Source of the DNA: Stenotrophomonas sp046736075
GTDB taxonomy: Bacteria > Pseudomonadota > Gammaproteobacteria > Xanthomonadales > Xanthomonadaceae
Length of the DNA stretch: 64,000 bases
Direction of reading: 5' to 3'
Assembly (NCBI RefSeq): GCF_046736075.1
Contig: NZ_CP177163.1
Coordinates: forward strand, 1,240,001 to 1,304,000
This document shows, piece after piece, positions 42,960-50,741 of this stretch; positions within the stretch are counted from its first letter, which is position 1, and every line of letters starts with the position of its first letter. The notes under the pieces are model-generated. The model was not told the origin of the DNA, searched no databases, and was given only the letters and a program-made list of their open reading frames with translations. The translations under genes were made by a program, and so were the position numbers.

Positions 42960-44302
42960 CCGCCGGCGGACACCGGCACGGTCGGCGCGACGCCGGCCGT
43001 GCCATACACCCAGGCCTGGAAGAAGTCGTCGAGCGGACGCCCTGCGGCCTGCTCCATCGCGCGCTGGAAGTCGGCCGTCACCACCGCCCGCCCGTCGTGC
43101 GCGCGGGTATAGCTGCGCAGCCCCTGCCAGAACACCGCCTCGCCCAGTTCCTCGCGCAGCAGGTGCAGCACGTATGCACCCTTCTGGTAGACCACCGCAC
43201 GGTCGTCCGCGCTGGGCGCATCCCATGTGGCGTAGACCAGTGCGTGATCGGCGCCCTTCGCGCGCAGACGGTCCAGCCGCGCCCGCCAGCCCGCCACCTG
43301 CCCCTGGTAGGCGGCCTCGCCCTGCGCATGCTGCAGCCAGGCAGCGGTCATGAAATTGGCCATGCCTTCGTTGAGCCAGAAGTGTTCCCAGCCCGCGCAG
43401 GTGACCCGGTTGCCCCACCACTGGTGAGCGGCCTCATGTGCCATCAGCGCGGTCTGCTCCGGCGCCTCCAGCACTTCTGCGCCGTACGCCTCGGACAGCA
43501 GTGACAGCCCGGCCAGTTCCTGCCCGATCGTGCGCGCCACCAGCGCCTGCTGGTAGTCGCCGCGATACGGCAGGCCGGCACGTTCGGCGAAGAAGGCCAG
43601 CATGTCCGCCGTGGGCGCGAACAGGCGCTGCAGTTCCTGCGGCGTGCGCTCCGCCGACAGATAGCGCAGCGCGACCTTGCCCGGTTGCACCGCCTCGCGA
43701 TAGCGCCCGGCCGCGAAGCCGTACACGTAGCCGGGCATCGGCGTGTCCAGCGCCCAGCGATGCTGCACGCGCCCATCGGCCAGCGTGCGTGGCGCGCGCG
43801 CGCGTCCGGTACCGGTCGCCAGCAGTCCTGCCGGCAGGGTCAGCGACAGCGACAGCGTCGCGCGCTCGTCCGGCGCGTCCACCGACGGCATCCACTGGCT
43901 GGTGGAGAAGATCGTGTACACCTCCTCGCGCGCCGGCGCGAACACCAGGCCGAAGGCCGGCGCGCCGTGGTAGTCGATCTGCAGTTCCACCTCGCGCCCG
44001 GCCCGCAGCGGCCGCGCCAACGCGATGCGCAACTGGCCCTGGTCCCGCACGAACGCCAGCGGCGTGCTGCCCTGGCGCACCGATGCGATGGTCAACGCGC
44101 CGGCATCCAGGGTGATCTCGGCCAGCCCCGCCTGCAGCGCGCGCACCCGCACCACCTCGCTGCCCTGGATGCGCCCACCGGCGATATCCGGTTCCAGGGA
44201 CACCGCGTAGTGCAGCACATCGAATCCGCGCGCGGGCGATGCCCATGCCGCCGGAACGGACAGCAGCCACCACAGCCCCAACAGACCAGCGCAACGTCGC
44301 AT
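42956..44302 (-). CDS. M1-like (gluzincin) metallopeptidase, degenerate GxMEN motif
   Basis: 448 residues from ATG 44302, with a signal peptide (LGLWWLLSVPAAWA|SPA). Zinc site HEAAH at 289–293 with the third ligand Glu312, exactly 18 residues on, as in M1 aminopeptidases. The catalytic Tyr is present in VVYQKGAYVLHLL. Where M1 enzymes have the GxMEN exopeptidase motif, this protein has AGLSLLSEA, so N-terminal amino group recognition may be changed. The N-terminal beta-domain is about 210 residues, and the C-terminal helical domain is short. Probably a periplasmic peptidase; substrate unknown. Convergent with the macro-domain gene. Confidence 0.88.
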   Translation of the reverse strand: MRRCAGLLGLWWLLSVPAAWASPARGFDVLHYAVSLEPDIAGGRIQGSEVVRVRALQAGLAEITLDAGALTIASVRQGSTPLAFVRDQGQLRIALARPLRAGREVELQIDYHGAPAFGLVFAPAREEVYTIFSTSQWMPSVDAPDERATLSLSLTLPAGLLATGTGRARAPRTLADGRVQHRWALDTPMPGYVYGFAAGRYREAVQPGKVALRYLSAERTPQELQRLFAPTADMLAFFAERAGLPYRGDYQQALVARTIGQELAGLSLLSEAYGAEVLEAPEQTALMAHEAAHQWWGNRVTCAGWEHFWLNEGMANFMTAAWLQHAQGEAAYQGQVAGWRARLDRLRAKGADHALVYATWDAPSADDRAVVYQKGAYVLHLLREELGEAVFWQGLRSYTRAHDGRAVVTADFQRAMEQAAGRPLDDFFQAWVYGTAGVAPTVPVSAGG

Positions 44303-44408
44303 CACCGGCAGACATCCCTGTGCGGAAAAAGAAGCGACATCCTGCCAGAACGCGCACAACCGGGCGTCCCTCCGCCGCGCGTGGCCCGGCGCACGCTGCG
44401 TGCGGGCC

Positions 44409-44438
44409 AAAAAAAAACGCCGGCCCAGAGGCCGGCGT
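44409..44438 (-). terminator. Rho-independent terminator after fba
   Basis: Minus-strand ACGCCGGC/GCCGGCGT stem with a CTCTGG loop followed by nine T, 29 bases past the aldolase stop. Textbook terminator. Confidence 0.93.
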
Positions 44439-44467
44439 TGTTCAGATCACGCAGCGCGTGGAACGGA

Positions 44468-45472
44468 TCAGCCGTTCCACTTGCCCAGCGCGGCCTGGCC
44501 GTTTTCCTTGGCGCGGTCGTAGACCGTCTGCTGCGCCTTGGCAACGTTGGCCTTGGTGTCCTTGGCCCACAGCTTCAGCGCGGCCTGCTGCATGGCACGG
44601 CCGTAGGAGAAGCTCAGCGGCCACGGCAGGTTGCCCATCTGGTTCATCGCATTCAGATGCGCGGTCGACTGCTCGTCGCCCTGGCCACCGGACAGGAACA
44701 CCACGCCCGGCAGGATCGCCGGCACGGTGCTCTTGAGGCACATCACGGTCGACTCGGCCACTTCCTCGACGTCGGCCTGCTCATCGCAGCCCTTGCCCGA
44801 GATGACCATCGAGGCCTTCAGGATGGTGCCTTCCAGCAGCACGTTCTGCTGGTACAGCGCGTCGAACAGCGAACGCAGCGTGGCTTCGGTGACTTCGTAG
44901 CAGGTTTCGATGTCATGGTCGCCGTCCATGATCACTTCCGGCTCCACCATCGGCACCAGGCCGCATTCCTGGCACAGCGCGGCATAACGGGCCAGCGCGT
45001 GCGCGTTGGACTCGATGCAGGTACCCGACGGAATGCTCTCGCCGATGTTGATCACCGCACGCCACTTGGCAAAGCGCGCACCCAGCTTGTAATACTCCTG
45101 CAGACGCTCACGCAGGCCGTCGAGGCCTTCGGTGACCATCTCGCCCGGGCAGCCGGCCAGCGGATGGGCGCCCTTGTCGACCTTGATGCCCGGAATCATG
45201 CCGTGGTCGGCCATGTACTTGGCGAACGGCACGCCGTCCTTGGTGGACTGGCGGATGGTTTCGTCGTACAGGATCGCGCCGGAAATATGCTCGTTGAGCT
45301 TGGGCGTGGTGAGCAGCAGCTCGCGGTAGGCGCGACGGTTCTCCTCGGTGTTCTCGATGCCCACGCTGGCGAAGCGCTTGGCGATGGTACCGGTGGATTC
45401 GTCGATCGCGATGATGCCCTTGCCCGGGGCGACCATGGCCTGGGCGGTTTCGGCCAGCTGTTCGATGCTCAT
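44468..45472 (-). CDS. fba: Class I fructose-bisphosphate aldolase
   Basis: 334 residues from ATG 45472. Schiff-base Lys219 in EGTILKASMV; other class I active-site segments are IAIDESTGT (22–30) and FLSGGQGDE near 272–280. Metal-independent cleavage of fructose 1,6-bisphosphate in glycolysis or the reverse step in gluconeogenesis. It lies downstream of pyk and pgk on the same strand but has its own −10-like promoter and terminator, so is likely a separate transcript. Class I type is typical of xanthomonads. Confidence 0.95.
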   Translation of the reverse strand: MSIEQLAETAQAMVAPGKGIIAIDESTGTIAKRFASVGIENTEENRRAYRELLLTTPKLNEHISGAILYDETIRQSTKDGVPFAKYMADHGMIPGIKVDKGAHPLAGCPGEMVTEGLDGLRERLQEYYKLGARFAKWRAVINIGESIPSGTCIESNAHALARYAALCQECGLVPMVEPEVIMDGDHDIETCYEVTEATLRSLFDALYQQNVLLEGTILKASMVISGKGCDEQADVEEVAESTVMCLKSTVPAILPGVVFLSGGQGDEQSTAHLNAMNQMGNLPWPLSFSYGRAMQQAALKLWAKDTKANVAKAQQTVYDRAKENGQAALGKWNG

Positions 45473-45504
45473 GTATTTCCTGTGGCGGGTGCGGGAAAAC
45501 CGCA

Positions 45505-45510
45505 ATTATA
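45505..45510 (-). promoter_or_regulatory. Consensus −10 (TATAAT) of fba promoter
   Basis: Perfect TATAAT on the minus strand, 32–37 bases before the fba ATG. I see no good −35 at 16–18 bases, so an activator or extended −10 may be used. Confidence 0.55.
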
Positions 45511-45598
45511 GCGCCCGCCTTCCGTGAACTGGCCGTCCACGGGATCTGGAAACGCTTTCAACCGCGCAGGCCCCGGTGCTGCTGGATGTCCGGGCGAA

Positions 45599-45677
45599 CG
45601 CCCCCCGATGTCAGGGGGCGGCCGCGACGCGGCGCGCGTGCGGCGCTGGGTCCACGGTCTGCAGCGCAAACCGTGGA
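45599..45677. other. Two intergenic hairpins between pyk and fba
   Basis: CGCCCCC/GGGGGCG (45599–45620) and TCCACGGT/ACCGTGGA (45651–45677). Either could end the pyk transcript; neither has a U-tract. Function unknown. Confidence 0.5.
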
Positions 45678-45708
45678 AGGACAGCGCGCATGCGGTCGTG
45701 CGTACCCG

Positions 45709-47175
45709 TTACAGGTCGCCCAGGCCGCTGGCGCGGCCGTCTTCGCCCACTTCCAGCAGGCGCAGGGTGTTGGTCGCACCGTGGGTTTCCATGTGTTCGC
45801 CGCTGGTGAACACCACGCGGTCACCGGCCTGCAGCTGGTTGGCTTCCACCAGCAGGCGGATGCTGCCGCGTGCGGCTTCGCGCGGGGTGAAACCGCGGCT
45901 GTCGAAGTTGATCGGGAACACATCGCGCATCAGCGCCATCTGGCGACGCGCGCCATCGTGGCGGGTCACCGCGAACACCGGTGCCGAGGCACGGAAGCGC
46001 GACAGATAGCGCGCGGTGCCGCCGGACTCGGTCATCGCCACGATCGCGCGCACGCCCACATGCTGGGACAGGAACATGGTCGCCATCGCGATGGCCTGGT
46101 CGGCGCGTTCGAGGTTGCGCGGCGAGGCACCGAAGTCGGTCTCGGTCTGGAACTGGCGTTCGGCACCCAGGCAGATACGCGCCATCGCCTCCACCGCCTT
46201 GACCGGGTACGCACCGGCGGCGGTTTCCGCCGACAGCATCACCGCATCGGTACCGTCGATCACCGAGTTGGCCACGTCCAGCACTTCGGCGCGGGTCGGG
46301 ATCGGGCTTTCCACCATCGACTGCAGCATCTGGGTGGCGGTAATCACCACCTTGTTCTGCGCCAGCGAGGCCTTGATGATCTTCTTCTGCAGGCCCGGCA
46401 GTTCGGCATCGCCGATTTCCACGCCGAGGTCGCCACGCGCCACCATCACCACATCGCTGGCGTCGACGATCTCTTCCAGATTCTCGATGGCTTCGGTGCG
46501 CTCGATCTTGGACACCAGCGCGGCGTAGCAGCCGTGCGATTCAGCGATCGCGCGCGCATCGTTCATGTCCTGCGCATTGCGGCAGAACGACACGGCGATG
46601 AAGTCCACGCCGATCTTGGCCACGATGCCGATCAGTTCCTTGTCGCGCTCGGTCAGCGCGCCCAGCGACAGACCACCGCCCTGCTTGTTCAGGCCCTTGC
46701 GGTCGGACAGCACGCCGTCGTTGAGCACCGTGTTGATGATGCGCTCGCCCTGCACTTCCAGCACCTGCAGCTGCATCAGGCCATCGTCGAGCAGCAGCAC
46801 ATCACCGGCCACCACGTCCTGCGGCAGGCCGAGGTAGCTCACGCCCACCTGGGTGGTGTCGCCGGCCGGTGCGTTTGGCGAGGCGACCAGGTCGAAGCGG
46901 TCGCCCGCCTTGAGGTGGATCTTGCCTTCGGCGAAACGCTCGATGCGGATCTTCGGGCCCGGCAGGTCGGCCAGGATGCCCACTTCCACGCCCACCCGCT
47001 GTGCGGCGGCGCGCACATCGGCGGCACGCTTGGCCTGGCCGGACGGATCGCCGTGGCTGAAGTTGAGGCGGACCACGTTCACGCCGGCGCGGAAGAGATC
47101 CTCCAGCACGCCCGGCGGGTCGGTCGCCGGTCCGAGGGTGGCAAGGATCTTGGTGCGGCGCTGACGCTCAATCAT
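45709..47175 (-). CDS. pyk: Pyruvate kinase
   Basis: 488 residues. TIM-barrel with an inserted beta-domain (about 72–170); signature IVSKIERTEAIENLEEI near 220–236 contains the catalytic Lys, followed by MVARGDLGVE and QMLQSMVESPIPTRAEV. C-terminal allosteric domain ends around 488. Converts phosphoenolpyruvate and ADP to pyruvate and ATP. Sequence upstream of ATG 47175 has GGGAG. Leftward, downstream of the pgk–gph pair with a 213-base gap. Confidence 0.97.
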   Translation of the reverse strand: MIERQRRTKILATLGPATDPPGVLEDLFRAGVNVVRLNFSHGDPSGQAKRAADVRAAAQRVGVEVGILADLPGPKIRIERFAEGKIHLKAGDRFDLVASPNAPAGDTTQVGVSYLGLPQDVVAGDVLLLDDGLMQLQVLEVQGERIINTVLNDGVLSDRKGLNKQGGGLSLGALTERDKELIGIVAKIGVDFIAVSFCRNAQDMNDARAIAESHGCYAALVSKIERTEAIENLEEIVDASDVVMVARGDLGVEIGDAELPGLQKKIIKASLAQNKVVITATQMLQSMVESPIPTRAEVLDVANSVIDGTDAVMLSAETAAGAYPVKAVEAMARICLGAERQFQTETDFGASPRNLERADQAIAMATMFLSQHVGVRAIVAMTESGGTARYLSRFRASAPVFAVTRHDGARRQMALMRDVFPINFDSRGFTPREAARGSIRLLVEANQLQAGDRVVFTSGEHMETHGATNTLRLLEVGEDGRASGLGDL

Positions 47176-47388
47176 GGTAAATGGGCTCCCGGGAAAGGGT
47201 CGAAATTAGCACACCCTTCACGTCCCATGAATACGTTTACAGCCTTGTCGTAGCTGGCTTTGTCCGATGTCCTGCAGACAGCCGAAGATGACAGGGCGGA
47301 CATCGGGCCGCGCCAGCATGACGCCAACGCTTGGCCCTGTTGACTCTGCGCTCGACATGCGGCGGCGTACGGAACGCCGCCGCACCGC

Positions 47389-48078
47389 TCAATCGATCAA
47401 CGACAACAGCGCCTCGGGCGTGGCCGCCACGTGCTGCGCTCCCGCGTCGCGCAGCTCTTCGGCACCGCCAAATCCCCACAGCACGCCGATATTGCGCATC
47501 CCGTGATGACGCGCGCCGGCGATATCCATGCGCCGGTCGCCGATCATCCAGCACTGCTCCGGCACCTGCGACAGGCGCCGCAACGCCTCGGCCACCAGCT
47601 GCGGCTTTTCGCTGCGGCTGCCGTCCAGGGTTGCGCCGATCACGTCTTCGAAGCACCCGCCAAACGGCAGGTGCTCGATGATGCGGCGTGCGTGCGGCTC
47701 GTTCTTGGCGGTGACGATCGCCAGCCGATGGCCGCGCGCGTGCAGCGCCTGCACCACCTGGCCGATCTGCGGGTAGACCTCGTGTTCCTCCCAGCCGAGC
47801 ACCTCGAAGCGCTCACGGTAGAACGCCACCGCCTGCTCCACCTGCGCCGGATCATCGAACAGCGGCGCGAAGCTGGTGCGCAGCGACGGCCCGATCCAGC
47901 GCCGCAGTTCCTCGTCCGGCGGCACCGGGCGCCCCAGCTGGGTAAGCGCATGCGCCACGCAGCGGGTGATGCCCACGGCCGAGTCGATCAGGGTGCCGTC
48001 GAGGTCGAAGAAGAGCGTTGCACGCGCTTCAACGGCGTGACGACCCACGGTGGTCACGCCCCGATCGGTGTCGATCAC
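47389..48078 (-). CDS. gph: HAD-superfamily phosphatase (phosphoglycolate phosphatase-like)
   Basis: 229 residues from GTG 48078. HAD motif I FFDLDGTLIDS at 22–32, motif II with Thr/Ser in IVTAKNE, motif III Lys in SEKPQL, motif IV GDRRMDIAGA. Resembles phosphoglycolate or pyrophosphate-type phosphatases of the Gph group, but substrate is not certain from sequence. The GTG overlaps the pgk stop (GTGA), so it is translationally coupled to pgk. Confidence 0.85.
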   Translation of the reverse strand: MIDTDRGVTTVGRHAVEARATLFFDLDGTLIDSAVGITRCVAHALTQLGRPVPPDEELRRWIGPSLRTSFAPLFDDPAQVEQAVAFYRERFEVLGWEEHEVYPQIGQVVQALHARGHRLAIVTAKNEPHARRIIEHLPFGGCFEDVIGATLDGSRSEKPQLVAEALRRLSQVPEQCWMIGDRRMDIAGARHHGMRNIGVLWGFGGAEELRDAGAQHVAATPEALLSLID

Positions 48079-49250
48079 TTGCCGCGGGCCTCAAGGGCGG
48101 CCACCGCCGGCAGGGTCTTGCCTTCCAGGAACTCCAGGAACGCGCCGCCGCCGGTGGAGATGTAGCTGATCTGGTCGGCGATGTCGTACTTGTCCACTGC
48201 GGCCAGGGTGTCGCCGCCACCGGCGATGGAGAACGCCGGCGATGCGGCGATGGCCTGGGCCAGCGCCTGGGTGCCGTGGCTGAAGGCCTCGAACTCGAAC
48301 ACACCCACCGGGCCGTTCCAGACCACGGTACCGGCCTTGGCAATCAATCCGGCGTAGTGCTGGGCGGTATCCGGGCCGATGTCCAGGATCAGGTCGTCCT
48401 CGGCCACATCGGTGACCGCCTTGACCGTCGCTTCGGCGTCCGGCAGGAACTGCTTGGCCACCACCACGTCGGTGGGCAGCGGGATTTCGGCGCCGCGCGC
48501 CTTGGCATCGGCAACGATCCTGCGGGCGGTGTCGAGCAGGTCCGGCTCGTACAGCGACTTGCCCACGGCATGGCCTGCGGCGGCGATGAACGTGTTGGCG
48601 ATGCCGCCACCCACGATCAGCTGATCGACCTTACCGACCAGGTTGGCCAGCAGTTCCAGCTTGGTGCTGACCTTGCTGCCGGCCACGATCGCCAGCAGCG
48701 GCTGTGCCGGCGCGAGCAGCGCCTTGGCCAGCGCGTCCAGCTCCGCCATCAGCAGCGGGCCACCGGCAGCCACCGGGGCGAAGCGGATCACGCCGTGCGT
48801 GGAGGCCTGCGCACGGTGCGCGGTGCCGAACGCATCCATCACGAACACGTCGCACAGCGCCGCATACCTGCGCGACAGCGCTTCATCGTCCTTGCCCTCG
48901 CCGACGTTCATGCGGCAGTTTTCCAGCAGCACGATCGAGCCCGGCGCAACATCGACGCCGTCGACCCAGTCGCGCACCAGCGGCACGTCCCTGCCCAGCA
49001 GTTGCGACAGGCGCAGCGCCACCGGTGCCAGCGAGTCGGCTTCGCTCCACACGCCTTCCGTGGGGCGCCCCAGATGCGAGGTCACCATCACCGCCGCGCC
49101 CTTCTCCAACGCCAGCTTCAACGTCGGCAGCGATGCGCTGATGCGCTGCTCGGAGGTGATGCGACCGTCTTCGATCGGCACGTTGAGGTCCTGGCGGATC
49201 AGCACGCGCTTGCCGGAAAGGTCGAGGTCGGTCATGCGAACGATGGACAT
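48075..49250 (-). CDS. pgk: Phosphoglycerate kinase
   Basis: 391 residues, usual bacterial length. N-terminal substrate-binding RVLIRQDLNVPIEDGRI (15–31) and HLGRPTE, C-terminal nucleotide-binding GGGIANTFIAA and ISTGGGAFLEFLEG. Transfers phosphate from 1,3-bisphosphoglycerate to ADP. Part of a pgk–gph–(pyk) leftward run; a TACAAT hexamer at 49309–49304 may be its −10. Confidence 0.97.
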   Translation of the reverse strand: MSIVRMTDLDLSGKRVLIRQDLNVPIEDGRITSEQRISASLPTLKLALEKGAAVMVTSHLGRPTEGVWSEADSLAPVALRLSQLLGRDVPLVRDWVDGVDVAPGSIVLLENCRMNVGEGKDDEALSRRYAALCDVFVMDAFGTAHRAQASTHGVIRFAPVAAGGPLLMAELDALAKALLAPAQPLLAIVAGSKVSTKLELLANLVGKVDQLIVGGGIANTFIAAAGHAVGKSLYEPDLLDTARRIVADAKARGAEIPLPTDVVVAKQFLPDAEATVKAVTDVAEDDLILDIGPDTAQHYAGLIAKAGTVVWNGPVGVFEFEAFSHGTQALAQAIAASPAFSIAGGGDTLAAVDKYDIADQISYISTGGGAFLEFLEGKTLPAVAALEARGK

Positions 49251-49340
49251 GGGGCAACTCTTTGGCGGAAAAGGAAAGGGCGCCGCGCACGGCGCAGACG
49301 CCCATTGTAGATGACCCGCTTTGGCACATGGCCGGTGGCT

Positions 49341-49386
49341 GACGACCGTTGGTCGTCACACCCTGGCGTAACGACCAATGGCCGTT
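49341..49386. repeat. Pair of REP-like palindromes downstream of the DUF3999 gene
   Basis: GACGACC-GTT-GGTCGTC (49341–49357, perfect) and AACGACC-AAT-GGCCGTT (49370–49386, one mismatch). They share the CGACC-AAC-GGTCG core of the repeats at 27981–28040 and lie in opposite or tandem orientation between DUF3999 and pgk. Confidence 0.7.
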
Positions 49387-49388
49387 GC

Positions 49389-50741
49389 CTACTGCGGCTT
49401 CTGCCGCAACAGGCTGACCGCAAAGCCGCCCACCACCAGTACGCCGAGCACCAGCAGGCCCCAGAGCAGCCAGCGCTTCCAGTCGCGCACCGGCTGCACG
49501 GCGGCATCGCCGCCGAGCGGTTGCGCCGGCCCCTGCACCGTGGCCAGCGCGGGCTGCCACTGGGCGCCCTGCTGTTCGCGCAGTTGCGCGATCACCGTGC
49601 CGACCGGCGCGTCGAGGCGCGCGGCCCGCACGCTGCCGGCGGCAACGCTGAACGGCGGCTCGCCCTGGCTGAGGAAGACCAGCGCCTCGGGCTGGTAGCC
49701 GAGCTTCAGCGTCGGGGCGGCGACCACCTGGCCCTGCGAGGCCGCCAGCTTCCAGTAGCGGTCGCGCGTGGCGGCCGCCAACGACTGGGCCTGCGATTGC
49801 CGGCGCGCGGCGGTGTCCTGCAGCTGGTAGGCCACCCACGGGCCCGCACGCACCTGCCACGGCTGGCCGGGATCGTCGCGGCTGAGCAGCGTCCACTGCA
49901 CCACGCTGTTGTCGGCGGTGGTGATGTCGGCCTGGGCGATCGGGAAGCGGCCGTCCAGCGTGTACTCGAACTCGCCCGGCCTGCCGGCCGTGCCGGTCAG
50001 CGCACGCCACTGCCACTGGATCGCCTGCGCGGCCGGCACCTGCTCGGCCTGCACCGCCGACAGCGCGGGAAGCGCATCGCCGCCCACCGGCAGGATGCGG
50101 AAATACTTCGCCTGGCGGCCGATCTCGACGCGTCGCTGCTGCAGGCGACGGCCATCGTGCTGCAGGTCGACCAACGGCACGTCGTCGGCAACCCGTTGCC
50201 AGTCGCGCAGGTCGTCGCTGGCGTCCACGCGCACGCGCACCTGCAGCGCGGCCGGCGCCTGCCAGTCCAGGCGCAACGCCTGCACGGCAGTGCGCAGCGC
50301 ACTGGCATCCACCAGCCAGCCACCGGGATCGGCCGTGCCGACGCTGCGGCCCAGCCGGGCCTCGACCCGGCGCACGCTGCCATCGGTGTTGCGTTCGGTG
50401 AGCAGTTGCAGGTCATCGCCTGCGCTGCCGCCACGCGCCGGCAGCGGGAACCACGGCAACGACTGCCATTGCGTGGCCTGCGCCAGCGGCTGGTCGGCCG
50501 ACAGCAGCGCCGACGGCAGGGCCTGCCCCTGCGCATTGAACACCTGCACGTCAGCCAGCCGCGGCGAGACCGCGCTGCGGTACTGCGCCTCGCCCAGCAT
50601 CAGCCGGTAGGCACCGGCCTGTGGTGCGGACAGCTGCAGCGGCCACTGCTCGCGGTAGTCCTGACGGGCATCGGCCGCCGAGAGCGCGGGCGCGGCCAGG
50701 GCGAAGGAGAACGCGACGATCAGACGGGGGACGAGAGTCAC
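49389..50741 (-). CDS. DUF3999 family envelope protein
   Basis: 450 residues from GTG 50741, overlapping the DUF2339 stop by four bases. Signal peptide (VAFSFALAAPALSAADA), a large beta-rich periplasmic domain (about 30–410) resembling discoidin/F5-8 type C-like sandwiches (LRLDWQAPAALQVRVRVDASDDLRDWQRV), and one C-terminal membrane span (WLLWGLLVLGVLVVGGFAVSLL). Function unknown. It is invariably linked to DUF2339 proteins in gammaproteobacteria as far as I know, suggesting a complex. Confidence 0.88.
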   Translation of the reverse strand: MTLVPRLIVAFSFALAAPALSAADARQDYREQWPLQLSAPQAGAYRLMLGEAQYRSAVSPRLADVQVFNAQGQALPSALLSADQPLAQATQWQSLPWFPLPARGGSAGDDLQLLTERNTDGSVRRVEARLGRSVGTADPGGWLVDASALRTAVQALRLDWQAPAALQVRVRVDASDDLRDWQRVADDVPLVDLQHDGRRLQQRRVEIGRQAKYFRILPVGGDALPALSAVQAEQVPAAQAIQWQWRALTGTAGRPGEFEYTLDGRFPIAQADITTADNSVVQWTLLSRDDPGQPWQVRAGPWVAYQLQDTAARRQSQAQSLAAATRDRYWKLAASQGQVVAAPTLKLGYQPEALVFLSQGEPPFSVAAGSVRAARLDAPVGTVIAQLREQQGAQWQPALATVQGPAQPLGGDAAVQPVRDWKRWLLWGLLVLGVLVVGGFAVSLLRQKPQ

